Shown: positions 9,129 through 21,586, counted from the first letter of the stretch. The stretch is DNA of 64,000 nt from Buchnera aphidicola str. G002 (Myzus persicae) (GCF_000521565.1 NZ_CP002701.1:124001-188000); one strand, 5' to 3'. Notes: a model not told the origin generated them from the sequence alone. Translations and numbers: made by a program.

Positions 9129-9326
9129 ATGCCAAAAATTAAAACTTTAAAAAGCGCGGCTAAACGGTTTAAGAAAACTGCGTCTGGAAATTTTAAACGT
9201 AAACAAGCAAACTTACGTCATATTTTAACTAAAAAAACAACGAGTAAAAAACGTCATCTTCGTTCTAAGATTTTAGTGTCTAAAGGAGATATAGATAGAG
9301 TTAAATCTTTTTTACCGTATGCGTAA
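9129..9326 (+). CDS. rpmI: 50S ribosomal protein L35
   Basis: Small basic protein of the large ribosomal subunit. The start at 9129 gives [20 protein letters not shown] and a 65-residue product, identical in length to E. coli L35. The ATG at 9117 would add four residues that are not conserved. No clear ribosome-binding site precedes 9129. In E. coli this cistron is repressed by L20 binding to the leader; I cannot identify that pseudoknot here by eye. It lies between infC and rplT. Confidence 0.94.
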   Translation: MPKIKTLKSAAKRFKKTASGNFKRKQANLRHILTKKTTSKKRHLRSKILVSKGDIDRVKSFLPYA

Positions 9327-9369
9327 ATTAGACTTGTTTTATTAAGATTTTACAAATAGGAGAGCATCA

Positions 9370-9726
9370 ATGGCTCGTGTAAAACGTGGCGTAATAGCTC
9401 ATGCTCGTCACAAAAAAATTTTAAAACAAGCCAAAGGTTACTACGGAGCTCGTTCTCGTGTTTATAGAGTTGCGTGTCAGGCAGTAATTAAAGCTGGTCA
9501 GTATGCTTATCGTGATAGACGTCAAAGAAAAAGACAGTTTAGACAATTATGGATTTCTCGTATTAATGCTGCTGTTCGTCAAAGTCAAATGTCTTATAGT
9601 AATTTTATATTTGGTTTGAAAAAAGCTTCAATTAATATTGATCGTAAAATATTATCTGATCTTGCGATATTCGATATTTTTTCATTTAATGTATTAGTTG
9701 AAAAAGCAAAAGAAGCTTTATTATAA
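9370..9726 (+). CDS. rplT: 50S ribosomal protein L20
   Basis: Binds 23S rRNA early in 50S assembly and is the translational repressor of rpmI-rplT in E. coli. The 118-residue product equals the E. coli length, with the basic N-terminal tail [16 protein letters not shown] and the [12 protein letters not shown] block. AGGAGA precedes the ATG. The gene is followed by two hairpins before pheS. Confidence 0.96.
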   Translation: MARVKRGVIAHARHKKILKQAKGYYGARSRVYRVACQAVIKAGQYAYRDRRQRKRQFRQLWISRINAAVRQSQMSYSNFIFGLKKASINIDRKILSDLAIFDIFSFNVLVEKAKEALL

Positions 9727-9750
9727 ATTATATAATACAGTCATACTAAA

Positions 9751-9773
9751 GAGGGGAAATGTAATATCCCCTC
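9751..9773 (+). other. GC-rich hairpin downstream of rplT
   Basis: Seven-bp stem, GAGGGGA paired with TCCCCTC, around a nine-base loop, starting 24 bases after the rplT stop. No run of T follows, so it is not a typical terminator. It may end or protect the rplT transcript. Strong GC pairing stands out in this sequence. Confidence 0.55.
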
Positions 9774-9879
9774 CACTATTGATTATTATTTTAATTCATA
9801 TTTTTTATATAAAAAATATAATAAAATATTCTTTACTTATTCTGATAAATTTTTAAACTGCATATTTTTTTAAAAAATG

Positions 9880-9903
9880 AGCTTCCTTTATGGAAGCTTT
9901 TTT
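9880..9903 (+). terminator. Terminator/attenuator between rplT and pheS
   Basis: Seven-bp stem AGCTTCC (9880-9886) with GGAAGCT (9892-9898), a five-base loop and a run of T to 9903. It lies 51 bases before the pheS ATG, the position of the E. coli pheST attenuator. I find no pheM-like leader peptide rich in Phe codons upstream, so regulation by Phe-tRNA attenuation is not supported here. Confidence 0.75.
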
Positions 9904-9954
9904 AGTATGTTAAATATATGTTAAAAAATAAAAAACGTATAATAAGTCGATACA

Positions 9955-10944
9955 ATGTTAACTTTAAATGAATTATTTAATAATATTAAGATAGATATAA
10001 AAAACGCAAATAAAATAAAAGAATTAGAACAAATTAGAATTAAATATTTAGGTAAAAAAAGTATTTTCAATACTTATATGAGAAGTATAAAAGATTGTTC
10101 TTTTCAAGAAAAAAAAAAATACAGTATGATCATTAATGAGATAAAAAAAGATATTTTTTACAAAATTGATGAAAAAAATAAAATATTAAATAAAGTACTC
10201 TTAAATAAACGAATTAAAGCAGAAAAAATAGATATTTCTCTTCCGGGTCGTCGTACTGAATATGGCGTCTTACATCCTATTACACATACTATTAATGATA
10301 TAAAAATTTTTTTTTCAAAGTTGGGTTTCCAAGCCATTAATAGTCCTGAAATAGAAGATGAATACCATAATTTTGATGCATTAAATATTCCTAAAAATCA
10401 TCCAGCAAGAGATAGTCATGATACTTTTTGGTTTGATAATAATCGTTTGCTCAGAACTCAAACTTCTAGTATGCAAATTCGTATTATGAAAAAAGAAAAA
10501 CCTCCTATGAGATTTATTTTTCCTGGAAAAGTATATCGTAATGATTATGATATTACACATACACCTATGTTTCATCAGATTGAAGGTTTAATAGTTGATA
10601 GAAATATTAATTTTTCTAATTTAAAATGGATGATATATAATTTTTTATATAATTTTTTTGGTAAAAATATTTCTATTAAATTTCGTCCATCATATTTTCC
10701 TTTTACTGTTCTTTCTGCAGAAGTAGATATTATTAATGATCATAGTGAAGCATTAGAAATATTAGGATGTGGAATGGTACATCCTAAAGTTTTAAAAAAT
10801 GTTAATATTGATTCTACCTTATATTCTGCTTGTGCTTTTGGAATAGGTATTGAAAGACTAGCAATGATACGTTATGGTATTTCGGATCTTCGATCTTTTT
10901 TTGAAAATGATATAAAATTTTTAAAACAATTTAAATACAATTAG
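9955..10944 (+). CDS. pheS: Phenylalanyl-tRNA synthetase alpha subunit
   Basis: Catalytic subunit of the (alpha-beta)2 PheRS. The 329-residue product (327 in E. coli) has an N-terminal coiled coil and class II motifs: GRRTEYGVLHP, the IPKNHPARD block, motif 2 PGKVYRNDYDITHTPMFHQ, and motif 3 FGIGIERLAM near the C-terminus. The start aligns with E. coli, although no good ribosome-binding site precedes it. A run of 11 A at 10109-10119 (Glu-Lys-Lys-Lys) keeps frame but is long enough to favour polymerase slippage. It is separated from pheT by nine bases. Confidence 0.95.
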   Translation: MLTLNELFNNIKIDIKNANKIKELEQIRIKYLGKKSIFNTYMRSIKDCSFQEKKKYSMIINEIKKDIFYKIDEKNKILNKVLLNKRIKAEKIDISLPGRRTEYGVLHPITHTINDIKIFFSKLGFQAINSPEIEDEYHNFDALNIPKNHPARDSHDTFWFDNNRLLRTQTSSMQIRIMKKEKPPMRFIFPGKVYRNDYDITHTPMFHQIEGLIVDRNINFSNLKWMIYNFLYNFFGKNISIKFRPSYFPFTVLSAEVDIINDHSEALEILGCGMVHPKVLKNVNIDSTLYSACAFGIGIERLAMIRYGISDLRSFFENDIKFLKQFKYN

Positions 10945-10953
10945 TGAGATAAA

Positions 10954-13353
10954 ATGAAATTTAGTGAAAAATGGCTACGTGAATGGATAAAATTTAAATT
11001 AGATAGTTTTGTTTTATATGATCAAATTTCTAATTCTGGTATAGAAGTAGAATCCATTACGAAATTTGAACCTATGTTTAATGGTGTTGTAGTAGGACAA
11101 ATAGTTGAATGTATTTTACATCCTGAATTTAATAAGATCAAAATAGTAAAAGTCGATATAGGTAATAAAAAAATATTAAGTATTCTATGTGGAGCACCTA
11201 ACTGCCGTAATAATATTAAAGTTGCAGTCGCAACGATTGGTGCTATTTTACCTAAAAATATAAAAATTGATAAAAAAATAGTTAGAGGTGAATTATCAGA
11301 AGGTATGCTATGTTCTTTTTTTGAATTAGGTTTATTTGAAACAGACCAAATTATTGAATTTTCTAAAGAAACACCTATCGGTATTAATATTAAGGATCAT
11401 TTATTATTAAAAGATAATATTATTAAAGTTTCAACTACATCAAATCGTCCAGATGGTTTAAGTATTTTAGGAATAGCACGTAATATTACAGCAATAAATA
11501 ATTTGAAAAGAGTATCTTTAAAAAATAAATTAATTCCAATAATGAGTCAGAAAAAGATTGATATTGTTATTAATACTGAAAAAGAATCGATTAATTATAT
11601 AGGTAGAATTATAGAAAACATTAATGTTAATGTTGATACTCCTTTCTGGATGAAAAAAAAATTATTTTTATCTGATTGCTTATCAGGAAATATTATTACA
11701 GATATTATTAATTATGTTTTAATTGAATTAGGACAACCATTAAATGCATTAGATTCAGATCATATTAATAGTCACATTATTATACGTATGGCAAAGTCTG
11801 AAGAAAAAATATTTTTGAAAGATAACATTCAAATAAGTTTAAATGAAAATATATTAGTATTTTCTGATACTAATAAAATATTATCTATGCCCGGGAATAT
11901 AAATTCTTTTTTAGTAGATGTAAATAAAAACACTAAAAACATATTTTTAAGTGCATGTATTGTGAAAAAAGAAATAATCTTTCACATGATGAAGAAAATT
12001 AGTTCTAATAAGATATTAGAATATCATAATTATGGTATTGATCCTTTTCTACAAAAATATGCTCTTGAATACGCAACAGATTTAATCATACAGATATGTG
12101 GTGGAAAAGCTGGATCGATTAATAAAAAAAATAATCTAAATTCTTTACGTTCATTACCGATTAAAAAATCAATAAGATTGCATCATGAAAAATTAAATAA
12201 AATTGTCGGTGTCTTTTTTAATACAGTTGTAGTTTCAGATATTTTATCTAATTTAGAATATAAATTAGTTTCTCAAGAAAAAAAATATTGGGATGTAATT
12301 CCTCCTAGCTGGCGATTCGATATACTGATTGAAGAAGATATAATAAGTGATATACTTAGGATTTATGGTTATAATAGTGTTGTTTTAAATCCTTTAAAAG
12401 AATCTTTATATATTACAAAAAAAAATGAATCAATAAATTTATTAATAGATAAATCTGATATTATATTAGTTAATAAAGGTTATTATGAAGTTATAACGTA
12501 TGGTTTTGTTAATCCTCAAGTTCAAGATTTGATTTTTCCAAATAAAAAAAAACTAGTATTATCTAATCCTATTTCTCAAGATATGTCATCTATGCGTTTA
12601 TCTTTATGGCCTGGTTTACTGAAAACAGTTTCTTACAATACCAATCGTCAGCAAGATTCTATTCGTTTTTTTGAAAGTGGTCTTTGTTTTTCACTAGATA
12701 AAGAACAAAATCTTGGTATCAAACAAGAAATGTTTTTGTCAGCTGTTATTAGTGGAAATCATTTAAAAGAAAATTGGTATTCTAAAATAAGAAAAGTAGA
12801 TTTTTACGATTTAAAAGGTGATTTAGAATGCATACTAGAATCAATATGCGGGCTAGAAGATATAGAATTTAGATCTAAAAATATTAATGGACTACATCCA
12901 GAACAAAGTGCTGGTATATACTTTAGAAATAATTTTATCGGTGCTATTGGTGCTATCGATCCCAGATTAGAAGAAAAATTAAACGTAAATAGTGCTACTT
13001 TTTTATTTGAAATATTATTAAATAATCTTTTAGATGTTAAAAAACCGTTAAAAGTTCAAGAAATTTCAAAATTTCCTACTAGTAGAAGAGATATTGCAAT
13101 ATTGGTCTCATCAGATCTTGCTGTATCTGATATTATAAATACTTGTAAAAATTTTTTTATTAATGAAATAGTAGAAATCAATCTTTTTGATGTATATTCT
13201 TGTCAAGAGTTTTCTAATGAGAAAAAAAGTTTAGGTATCAGTTTTATTTTTCAAAATAAAAAAAGAACTTTTCAAGACAATGAAATTAATCTAATGATGA
13301 ATGATTGCATAGGAGCATTAAAAAAAACATTTCAAGTTATCTTAAGGAAATAA
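10954..13353 (+). CDS. pheT: Phenylalanyl-tRNA synthetase beta subunit, editing site degenerate
   Basis: Structural, tRNA-binding and proofreading subunit of PheRS. It is 799 residues against 795 in E. coli: an EMAP-like tRNA-binding domain near residues 39-148, the B3/B4 editing domain near 210-400, a catalytic-like domain, and a C-terminal anticodon-binding domain ending FQVILRK. The editing residues defined in E. coli are changed: H265 is N264 (PLNALD for PMHAFD), G318 is N317, E334 is S333, and the T354/A356 segment is replaced with a one-residue deletion. Hydrolysis of Tyr-tRNA-Phe is probably impaired, while structural blocks such as APNCRNN and [11 protein letters not shown] are intact. 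It is cotranscribed with pheS and ihfA. Confidence 0.95.
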   Translation: MKFSEKWLREWIKFKLDSFVLYDQISNSGIEVESITKFEPMFNGVVVGQIVECILHPEFNKIKIVKVDIGNKKILSILCGAPNCRNNIKVAVATIGAILPKNIKIDKKIVRGELSEGMLCSFFELGLFETDQIIEFSKETPIGINIKDHLLLKDNIIKVSTTSNRPDGLSILGIARNITAINNLKRVSLKNKLIPIMSQKKIDIVINTEKESINYIGRIIENINVNVDTPFWMKKKLFLSDCLSGNIITDIINYVLIELGQPLNALDSDHINSHIIIRMAKSEEKIFLKDNIQISLNENILVFSDTNKILSMPGNINSFLVDVNKNTKNIFLSACIVKKEIIFHMMKKISSNKILEYHNYGIDPFLQKYALEYATDLIIQICGGKAGSINKKNNLNSLRSLPIKKSIRLHHEKLNKIVGVFFNTVVVSDILSNLEYKLVSQEKKYWDVIPPSWRFDILIEEDIISDILRIYGYNSVVLNPLKESLYITKKNESINLLIDKSDIILVNKGYYEVITYGFVNPQVQDLIFPNKKKLVLSNPISQDMSSMRLSLWPGLLKTVSYNTNRQQDSIRFFESGLCFSLDKEQNLGIKQEMFLSAVISGNHLKENWYSKIRKVDFYDLKGDLECILESICGLEDIEFRSKNINGLHPEQSAGIYFRNNFIGAIGAIDPRLEEKLNVNSATFLFEILLNNLLDVKKPLKVQEISKFPTSRRDIAILVSSDLAVSDIINTCKNFFINEIVEINLFDVYSCQEFSNEKKSLGISFIFQNKKRTFQDNEINLMMNDCIGALKKTFQVILRK

Positions 13354-13357
13354 ATGG

Positions 13358-13660
13358 ATGGTGCTTACAAAAGCTGAAATTTCAGAAAATCTATTTGAAA
13401 AATTACAACTGACTAAAAAAGACTCAAAAAAGTTTGTAGATTTTTTTTTCGAAGAAGTAAGAAAATCTTTAGAAAAAGGAGAAGATGTTAAATTATCTGG
13501 ATTTGGTAATTTTGAACTAAAAGATAAAAAAGAGCGTCCTGGTAGAAATCCTCGTACAGGAGAAATTGTACTGATTACAGCGAGACGAGTAGTTACTTTT
13601 AAAGCTGGTCAAAAACTTAAAAATAGAATTGAAAATTATTCATCTAATAAAAAACCATAA
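13358..13660 (+). CDS. ihfA: Integration host factor alpha subunit
   Basis: DNA-bending protein of the HU/IHF family, working as a heterodimer with IhfB (not in this window). The 100-residue product has the [11 protein letters not shown] start and the [10 protein letters not shown] arm that inserts in the minor groove. AAGGA at 13344-13348 lies nine bases before the ATG at 13358. The overlapping ATG at 13354 is out of frame. It follows the pheT stop by four bases, as in the E. coli pheST-ihfA operon. Confidence 0.94.
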   Translation: MVLTKAEISENLFEKLQLTKKDSKKFVDFFFEEVRKSLEKGEDVKLSGFGNFELKDKKERPGRNPRTGEIVLITARRVVTFKAGQKLKNRIENYSSNKKP

Positions 13661-13712
13661 TATTGATTAAAAATTAATAAAATTATTTTTATTTTTTTAA
13701 AAGAAGTAAGAT

Positions 13713-14780
13713 ATGAAAATTTCTAATTTTTCTTTTATTTTACCTAAATCACTTATATCTTTTTACCCTTCTATTATTCGTAGTCAATGTCGTTTAATGG
13801 TTATAAATGGAACAAGTGGGAAAATATTTCATAAATATTTTTTTGATATTGTTAATGAGATTAATTCTAACGATTTAATTGTTTTAAATAATAGTCAAGT
13901 TATTCCAGCTAGATGTTTTGGTTATAAAGAAACTGGAGGAAAAGTTGAAATTTTAGTTGAAAGAATATTAGATTTTAATACAATTTTAGTCAAAATTAAA
14001 AATTCTAAAACTATTCACATTGGAACTAATATTTTTTTTGGAAAAAATAATAAAATTAGAAGTTCTGTAATTAGTTATAAAAACCCTTTTTTTAAAATTT
14101 TATTTCACAATAATATTTATTCAGCTACAGAAATTATTAATAATATTGGGCAAATACCATTGCCTCCTTATATTAAAAGATTAGATTCGAAATTAGATTT
14201 AGATTTATATCAAACTGTATATAAAAAAAGAATAGGTTCTATTGCTGCTCCTACTGCCGGATTGCATTTTGATTTTCCTTTATTAGATTGTCTGAATAAA
14301 AAAGGGATAGATATAAATTATATTACACTTCATATAGGGTCTGGTACATTTGAACCTGTTAGAACAGTTAATATTAAAAAACATATTATGCATTCTGAAT
14401 TAGTTGAAGTGTCTGCTGAATTAATTAAAAAAATTAAATGTTGCAAAAAAAAAGGAGGCCGTATTATTGCTGTAGGTACAAGTACACTTCGTGCTTTAGA
14501 GAGTGCATATCATTCTGATTCGTGGAATGAAACCAAAGATTTTATAGAAAATACAAATATTTTTATATATCCTGGTTACAAACATAATATTGTTGATGCA
14601 TTAATTACTAATTTTCATGTTCCTGAATCTACATTGATTATGTTAGTAGCTTCTTTTTTAGGTTATAAAAATACTATGAATGCTTATTCTGAAGCTATAA
14701 AAAATAAATATCGTTTTTTAAGTTATGGTGATGCGATGTATGTTACATATAACAAATTTGCTAAATATGAAAAAATTTAA
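13713..14780 (+). CDS. queA: S-adenosylmethionine:tRNA ribosyltransferase-isomerase (QueA)
   Basis: Transfers and rearranges the ribose of S-adenosylmethionine onto preQ1 at the wobble base of tRNAs with GUN anticodons, making epoxyqueuosine. The 355 residues (356 in E. coli) are colinear, including [45 protein letters not shown] and [10 protein letters not shown]. It pairs with tgt immediately downstream, and the order queA-tgt-yajC is that of E. coli. No preQ1 synthesis gene (queC, D, E, F) is visible in this window. Confidence 0.94.
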   Translation: MKISNFSFILPKSLISFYPSIIRSQCRLMVINGTSGKIFHKYFFDIVNEINSNDLIVLNNSQVIPARCFGYKETGGKVEILVERILDFNTILVKIKNSKTIHIGTNIFFGKNNKIRSSVISYKNPFFKILFHNNIYSATEIINNIGQIPLPPYIKRLDSKLDLDLYQTVYKKRIGSIAAPTAGLHFDFPLLDCLNKKGIDINYITLHIGSGTFEPVRTVNIKKHIMHSELVEVSAELIKKIKCCKKKGGRIIAVGTSTLRALESAYHSDSWNETKDFIENTNIFIYPGYKHNIVDALITNFHVPESTLIMLVASFLGYKNTMNAYSEAIKNKYRFLSYGDAMYVTYNKFAKYEKI

Positions 14781-14785
14781 CTTGA

Positions 14786-15934
<1,149 letters not shown>

Positions 15935-15953
15935 AATATACAGGAGATGAGAC

Positions 15954-16292
15954 ATGAGTTTTTTTATTCAAAATGCTAACGCAGTAGTAAATGAATCATC
16001 AGAAGGTAATTCATATTCTCTTATATTTATGTTAGTAATATTTTTGTTAATTTTTTATTTTATGCTGTTTCGTCCTCAACAAAAGAAAGATAAAGAACAT
16101 AAAAAACTAATATCTTCTTTAGTTAAAGGAGACGAGGTTATAACAACGAGTGGTTTGTTGGGTCGGGTAATAAAAATTACGAAAAATGGATATATTGTAC
16201 TTCAATTGAATGAAAATATGGAAGTATTTATAAAGCAAGATTTTATAGCCTCTTCTTTACCTAAAGGAACTTTAAAATCTTTATTATCATAA
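15954..16292 (+). CDS. yajC: YajC, Sec translocase accessory membrane protein
   Basis: Small inner-membrane protein that associates with SecDF in E. coli. The 112 residues have one membrane segment near 23-42 followed by FRPQQKKDKEHKK and a cytoplasmic domain with VKGDEVITTSGLLG. AGGAGATGAG precedes the ATG. In E. coli secD and secF follow; here the next gene is convergent glyS, nine bases away, so secDF is not in its ancestral place. Confidence 0.92.
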   Translation: MSFFIQNANAVVNESSEGNSYSLIFMLVIFLLIFYFMLFRPQQKKDKEHKKLISSLVKGDEVITTSGLLGRVIKITKNGYIVLQLNENMEVFIKQDFIASSLPKGTLKSLLS

Positions 16293-16301
16293 ATGATTAT
16301 T

Positions 16302-18371
16302 CTAATATAAATAAGAAAAATTAGTTATTTTAGTAAAAATACTTTCTATTTTTTTTAATAAAATCAATCTATTTATGCGTATTTTAATATTAGAATGATG
16401 TATTTTCACTTTATCAAAAAAGTTATATATAGGTTTTTCAAGAACTTTTGTTTTCAATAGAATTTCTTTATATTTTTTTTCTTGAAATAATTTTTTTGTA
16501 TCAGTATGAAATTTTTTTATTGTACTAAATAACACTATTTCTTCTTTTTCTTGAATTAATTGAATATCAACATGTCCTGTAATTTTTTCTTTTTCTTTCT
16601 TTAAAATATTAGATATTCTTTTAATAGATTGTATAATTGATTTTGAATATTCTAAATTTTGAAAAAAAGAAATAGCTTGTATTTTTTTATGAATATCTCT
16701 CGGTTCTGTTAATTGAGATGATAATACTGATTGAATAACTTTTATATCATAACTATTTTCTTCATACCAATATACCAGTCTATTCATAAAAAATTTTATA
16801 ATTTTATTATATATGATTACGTCATTAACGTATTTGATATTATAAAGACTAAGACTTTTATTAATTAAACATTTTAGATCTAATGGTATATTTTTTATTA
16901 TGATAATACGAAGTATGCCTATAGCTAAACGTCTCAATGCAAATGGATCTTTTGCTGAAGTAGGAATATTACCAATACAAAACATGCCAGATAAAGTATC
17001 CATTTTATCAGCAATTGCTAGAGAACATCCTATCATTGTAGATGGTAGTTTATCACCTGAAAAAGATGGAGAATATTGTTCTTGAATAGCTTGAGAGACA
17101 TCTTTTTTTTCTTTATCAGATAAAGAATAATACATTCCCACAGTACCTTGTAATGCTGGAAATTCGCATACCATACTTGTTACTAAATCGCATTTAGATA
17201 ACTGTGCTGCTCTGATTGCATCTTGTATGTTAATACAACTATATTTTGATATCCATTGAATGAGAATTTGAAGACGCAATGTTTTGTCATATAATGTACC
17301 TAAGTTATTTTGGAATAAAACTTTTTTAAGAGACATTAGATAGTCTTCTAATTTTATTTTTCTATCATTTTGTAAAAAGAAAGCAGCATCTGAAAGTCGT
17401 GCATCCATAACTTTTTCATTTCCTAAAATAATTTTATTAGGTTTTTTTGAATCAATATTAGAAATAAAAATAAAATTAGGGAAAAGTTCGTTTTTCACAT
17501 TATATATTGGAAAACATTTTTGTTGACTTTCTATAACATGAACTAATATTTTTTTAGGTATTTTAAGAAAATTTTTTTTAAATGTACCTAACAGTGCTGT
17601 AGGAGACTCTACTAAAGAAGTTATTTCTTCAATTAAATTATTACTAGTTTTTATATATCCATTTATTTTTTCTGATATTTTATTGATCTGATTTATAATT
17701 GTTTTTTTTCGTATTGCATAATCAGCTATAATATTATTTCTTTGAAATAGAATTAAAGGGTATTCTTTCGCATCTTTAATTTCTATTTTTTCTTGACAAG
17801 AAATATGATTTTGGAGAAAATTATTAGAAAAGACATCAAATATTTTGCCTTTTATTACTTTGCGATCTAATAATATTACAATATTACGAATAGGACGAAA
17901 AAACTTTTCATTTGTTACATTCCATCTCATAGATTTCTGTATGATAATTTTTTTTAATGCTATGTCAATTATTTTAGGCAGTAATATTTCTATTTTTTTT
18001 TGTTTTATTTTTTTTTGGCAAAATAACCATTCGCCTTGTTTAGTTTTTATACGTGTAGCTTCATTAATATTAATGCCACAATATTTTGCCCAACGATTTG
18101 CTGCGTTTGTTGGTGCGCCATCTTTATCATAAGCATCTATTATAGATGGACCTTTTTTATTTATTTCTATTGTTTTATCAGTTGTATCTATGTCTATAAT
18201 TTTTAATGCAAGTCTTCTAGGAGTAGAAAAGTATTCAATCTTTTTATATACAATAGTGTAAAGTTTTAATTCTTCATTAAGATTTTTATAAAAAGACAAA
18301 GATATACTGCTTAGTAGTTTAGCAGGTAATTCTTCGGTTCCGATCTCTATTAATAGTATTTTTTTAGTCAT
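16302..18371 (-). CDS. glyS: Glycyl-tRNA synthetase beta subunit
   Basis: Larger subunit of the bacterial alpha2-beta2 GlyRS, needed for tRNA recognition. The 689 residues equal the E. coli length and begin [18 protein letters not shown]. The SPTALLG block, [17 protein letters not shown] (HD-like domain) and [16 protein letters not shown] are intact. It overlaps the end of glyQ by eight bases, implying translational coupling. Confidence 0.95.
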   Translation of the reverse strand: MTKKILLIEIGTEELPAKLLSSISLSFYKNLNEELKLYTIVYKKIEYFSTPRRLALKIIDIDTTDKTIEINKKGPSIIDAYDKDGAPTNAANRWAKYCGININEATRIKTKQGEWLFCQKKIKQKKIEILLPKIIDIALKKIIIQKSMRWNVTNEKFFRPIRNIVILLDRKVIKGKIFDVFSNNFLQNHISCQEKIEIKDAKEYPLILFQRNNIIADYAIRKKTIINQINKISEKINGYIKTSNNLIEEITSLVESPTALLGTFKKNFLKIPKKILVHVIESQQKCFPIYNVKNELFPNFIFISNIDSKKPNKIILGNEKVMDARLSDAAFFLQNDRKIKLEDYLMSLKKVLFQNNLGTLYDKTLRLQILIQWISKYSCINIQDAIRAAQLSKCDLVTSMVCEFPALQGTVGMYYSLSDKEKKDVSQAIQEQYSPSFSGDKLPSTMIGCSLAIADKMDTLSGMFCIGNIPTSAKDPFALRRLAIGILRIIIIKNIPLDLKCLINKSLSLYNIKYVNDVIIYNKIIKFFMNRLVYWYEENSYDIKVIQSVLSSQLTEPRDIHKKIQAISFFQNLEYSKSIIQSIKRISNILKKEKEKITGHVDIQLIQEKEEIVLFSTIKKFHTDTKKLFQEKKYKEILLKTKVLEKPIYNFFDKVKIHHSNIKIRINRLILLKKIESIFTKITNFSYLY

Positions 18372-19284
18372 TTTTATCTCTTTTTTTATGACATAGAGGG
18401 AAATCTAATTGTTTTCGAATAACAAAATATTTTTGAGCAATTTGTGTAGTTAATTTACGAATACGTAAAATATAACTTTGACGTTCGTTTGAAGAGACAG
18501 CTTTTCTTGCATCTAATAAATTAAATATATGATTTGCTTGCAATGTTTTTTCATACGAAACTAATAATAGCGGTGGTGTTATATTTATTAAATTTTGTGC
18601 TTCTGATTCATATTTTTGAAAAGCACTGAATAAAAAATCGATATTAGAATGCTGAAAATTATATCTTGATTGTTCTATTTCATTTTGTTTAAAAATATCT
18701 CCATAAGTTATTTTTTCCTTTTTATTAATATTCCAAACAAGATCGTATATATTTGTTTTTTTTTGCATGTGCATAGCAATTCTTTCTAATCCATATGTTA
18801 TTTCAATAGTAACAGGATTACATTCTAATCCTCCTACTTGTTGAAAATAAGTGAATTGAGTAATTTCCATTCCATTTAACCAGACTTCCCAACCAATACC
18901 CCAAGCGCCTAATGTAGGATTCTCCCAATTATCTTCTACAAAACGTATATCATGTATTTTTTCATCTATATTTAATATATTTAGTGAGTTTAGATATATT
19001 TTTTGGATATCGTGTGGAGGAGGTTTTATAATCACTTGAAATTGAAAATAATGTTGTAAGCGATTAGGGTTTTCTGCATATCTTCCATCTGTAGGACGAC
19101 GACACGATTGTACATATGCTGCTCTTATTGGCTCAGGTCCAATAGTACCTAAAAAAGTTATATTATGAAAAGTACCAGCACCCATTGGTAAATCTAATGG
19201 TTGGAAAATATTACATCCCTGTTTTATCCAGTATTCTTGCAAACTTGTAATTAGATTATAAAAAGTATTATGATTGTTTTTCAT
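18364..19284 (-). CDS. glyQ: Glycyl-tRNA synthetase alpha subunit
   Basis: Class II catalytic subunit of GlyRS. The 306 residues (303 in E. coli) have [17 protein letters not shown], the motif around [28 protein letters not shown] binding (here RYAENPNR), [25 protein letters not shown], and [11 protein letters not shown]. It is first in the glyQS pair. The 5' flank (19285-19469) is AT-rich and shared with divergent folE. Confidence 0.95.
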   Translation of the reverse strand: MKNNHNTFYNLITSLQEYWIKQGCNIFQPLDLPMGAGTFHNITFLGTIGPEPIRAAYVQSCRRPTDGRYAENPNRLQHYFQFQVIIKPPPHDIQKIYLNSLNILNIDEKIHDIRFVEDNWENPTLGAWGIGWEVWLNGMEITQFTYFQQVGGLECNPVTIEITYGLERIAMHMQKKTNIYDLVWNINKKEKITYGDIFKQNEIEQSRYNFQHSNIDFLFSAFQKYESEAQNLINITPPLLLVSYEKTLQANHIFNLLDARKAVSSNERQSYILRIRKLTTQIAQKYFVIRKQLDFPLCHKKRDKND

Positions 19285-19469
19285 GTTTCATCCAGAAAGG
19301 ATATATAGAAGATATATTTTATTTTTTTTATGATTGTATGTAATAATAAACATATGTATTTTTTGTATTAATTGTTGTTTTATATTAATAATTTTTTATA
19401 TATTAAAATTATTTGAAAAAATTAAAAAATAGATATAAAAATATAATAATTATCAAAAGTAAGATAAAT

Positions 19470-20135
19470 ATGAAAAAATTTAGTAAAGAAGCTAATTTAG
19501 CACATTATGCATTATTAGAAAAAAAAATAGAAAATTCTATTTTAAAAGAATACAATGATATAAATGAAAAAGAAAGAGAATTATTAATTGCTGAACATAT
19601 ATATCAAATTATGATTTTACTTAACTTAGATTTAACAAATGATAGTTTAAAAGATACACCAGTTCGTATGTCAAAAATGTATATTTATGAAATTTTTTCA
19701 GGATTAAATTATAAAAATTTTCCAAAGATTACATTTATAGATAATAAAATGAATGTTAATGAAATGATTATAATTAAAAATATAGTATTAATAAGTACTT
19801 GTGAACATCATTTTATTACAATTAATGGACAAGCTACTATTGCATATATCCCTAAAAATAAAATTATTGGTTTATCTAAAATAAATAGAATCGTACAATT
19901 TTATGCTAAAAGACCTCAAATACAAGAACGTTTAACCAAACAAATACTAATTGTATTGCAAACTTTATTAGAAACAAGTAATGTTGCAGTTATTATTAAC
20001 ATGGAACATTTTTGTGTAAAAGCACGTGGAGTTTGTGATGTAAATAGTAGTACTATAACTTCTTCTTTGGAAGGTTTATTTAAATCTGATAAAAATATTC
20101 GTGATGAATTTTTTAAAAAAAAGAATATTCGATAA
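19470..20135 (+). CDS. folE: GTP cyclohydrolase I
   Basis: Converts GTP to dihydroneopterin triphosphate, the entry to folate synthesis. The start at 19470 gives MKKFSKEANLAHYALLEKK and 221 residues, matching E. coli FolE (222). A TTG at 19413 would add 19 unconserved residues. The zinc site is intact: C and H in STCEHHF, and the C in HFCVKARG; GLSKINRIVQF and the NNVAV-like SNVAVIIN block are present. It stands alone between divergent glyQ and nfo, far from its E. coli location. folA and folC are also in this window, but folB, folK and folP are not seen. Confidence 0.94.
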   Translation: MKKFSKEANLAHYALLEKKIENSILKEYNDINEKERELLIAEHIYQIMILLNLDLTNDSLKDTPVRMSKMYIYEIFSGLNYKNFPKITFIDNKMNVNEMIIIKNIVLISTCEHHFITINGQATIAYIPKNKIIGLSKINRIVQFYAKRPQIQERLTKQILIVLQTLLETSNVAVIINMEHFCVKARGVCDVNSSTITSSLEGLFKSDKNIRDEFFKKKNIR

Positions 20136-20330
20136 TCAATCGAATATATCCGCTTATTTTTATTGATTAAGAGAAACTTTCTCAGTATCATGTTATTTAA
20201 ATACAAAAACTTATTATTTTTTATATATGCTCGTTATATAGTTCTTTTTTTTAGTTTTTTTATTTAAATTTATTGAAATATTTTAAAAAAATATTCTAAT
20301 AGCAAATATTGCAATAGGAAAAAATAAAAA

Positions 20331-21173
20331 ATGAAATATATTGGTGCGCATATTAGTTCTTCAGGCGGTTTAGAAAAAGCTGTTCTTCGTGCTTTTAAAA
20401 TAAGAGCAACAGCTTTTTCTTTTTTTACTCGAAATCAACGGCAATGGACCACCCCTCCATTAACTGAAAAAAAAATATATAATTTTAAACAATCTTGTAT
20501 TAAGTATAAATTTACACCTCAACAAATTTTACCTCATAGCAGTTATTTAATTAATTTAGGTCATCCTATTGATTATTTATTAGAAAAATCTCGTAATGCT
20601 TTTATAGATGAAATGATTCGCTGTAGTCAATTAGGTTTAATATTTTTAAATTTTCATCCGGGTAGTCATTTAAATAAAATCACTGAAAGCGATTGTTTAT
20701 TAAGAATTTCTGAATCCATTAATATAGCCTTAAAAAATACAAAAAATATAATTGCAGTAATAGAAAATACTGCAGGACAAGGAACAAATGTTGGGTATTG
20801 TTTTGAACATCTATCTGAAATTATTAAAAACGTTGATGATAAAGCTAGGGTAGGAGTTTGTATTGATACATGTCATTTATTTGTTTCTGGATATGATTTA
20901 CGTACTTTAGATAATTGTGAAAAGACATTTAAAAAGTTTAATGATTTGATAGGATTTAAATATTTAAAAGGTATTCATTTAAATGATTCTAAGAAGATAT
21001 TTAATAGTCGAGTTGATCGACATGAGAACTTAGGAATCGGTGAGATAGGAGAATTAGCTTTTAAGTGGATTATCAAAAATAAAAATTTTTATAATATTCC
21101 TATGATTTTAGAAACAGTTGATTCGACACTGTGGGAAAAAGAAATTGCCTGGTTAAGATCGCAAAAAATATAA
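20331..21173 (+). CDS. nfo: Endonuclease IV (AP endonuclease)
   Basis: Cleaves abasic sites in base-excision repair with a three-zinc active site. The 280 residues (285 in E. coli) include [67 protein letters not shown] and PMILETVD, which supply the expected His, Glu and Asp ligands. It is one of few repair enzymes visible here. A weak AGGA lies upstream of the ATG. Confidence 0.95.
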   Translation: MKYIGAHISSSGGLEKAVLRAFKIRATAFSFFTRNQRQWTTPPLTEKKIYNFKQSCIKYKFTPQQILPHSSYLINLGHPIDYLLEKSRNAFIDEMIRCSQLGLIFLNFHPGSHLNKITESDCLLRISESINIALKNTKNIIAVIENTAGQGTNVGYCFEHLSEIIKNVDDKARVGVCIDTCHLFVSGYDLRTLDNCEKTFKKFNDLIGFKYLKGIHLNDSKKIFNSRVDRHENLGIGEIGELAFKWIIKNKNFYNIPMILETVDSTLWEKEIAWLRSQKI

Positions 21174-21216
21174 TGTAGTAAATTTACTATATATACTATT
21201 ATACAGAGGTTTAATT

Positions 21217-21501
21217 ATGTTAACAATTAACGCAGAATTAAGAAAAGAAACAGGTAAAAGTTTTAGCAGAAAATTACGTATTCATAATAAGTTTCCAGGT
21301 ATTTTATATGGAGTGGGTAACTCCAATATTTTACTGACATTAGATCATAATTCTATTTTTAATTTACAAAAACAAATATCATTTTATCAAGAATGTTTGT
21401 TTTTAGTTATCAAAGATGAAAAATACAAAGTAAAAGTTCAAGCAATTCAGCGCCATTCATTTAAATTGAAATTATTACACATTGATTTTTTACATGCTTG
21501 A
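21217..21501 (+). CDS. rplY: 50S ribosomal protein L25
   Basis: Binds 5S rRNA. The 94 residues equal the E. coli length, with [21 protein letters not shown] and FPGILYG at the N-terminus and DFLHA at the end. GAGG lies ten bases before the ATG. It is convergent with yabI. Confidence 0.93.
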   Translation: MLTINAELRKETGKSFSRKLRIHNKFPGILYGVGNSNILLTLDHNSIFNLQKQISFYQECLFLVIKDEKYKVKVQAIQRHSFKLKLLHIDFLHA

Positions 21502-21586
21502 TTGTATGAAAATATTCTTGTAATTTGTATTTTAACTGGATAAATTTTAATAAAATTTTTGATGATAAAACAATCAATAATGTTTA

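Noticed and set aside
19413-19469. TTG-initiated extension of folE
   Set aside because: The extra 19 residues are low-complexity and absent from FolE homologues; ATG 19470 gives the family length.
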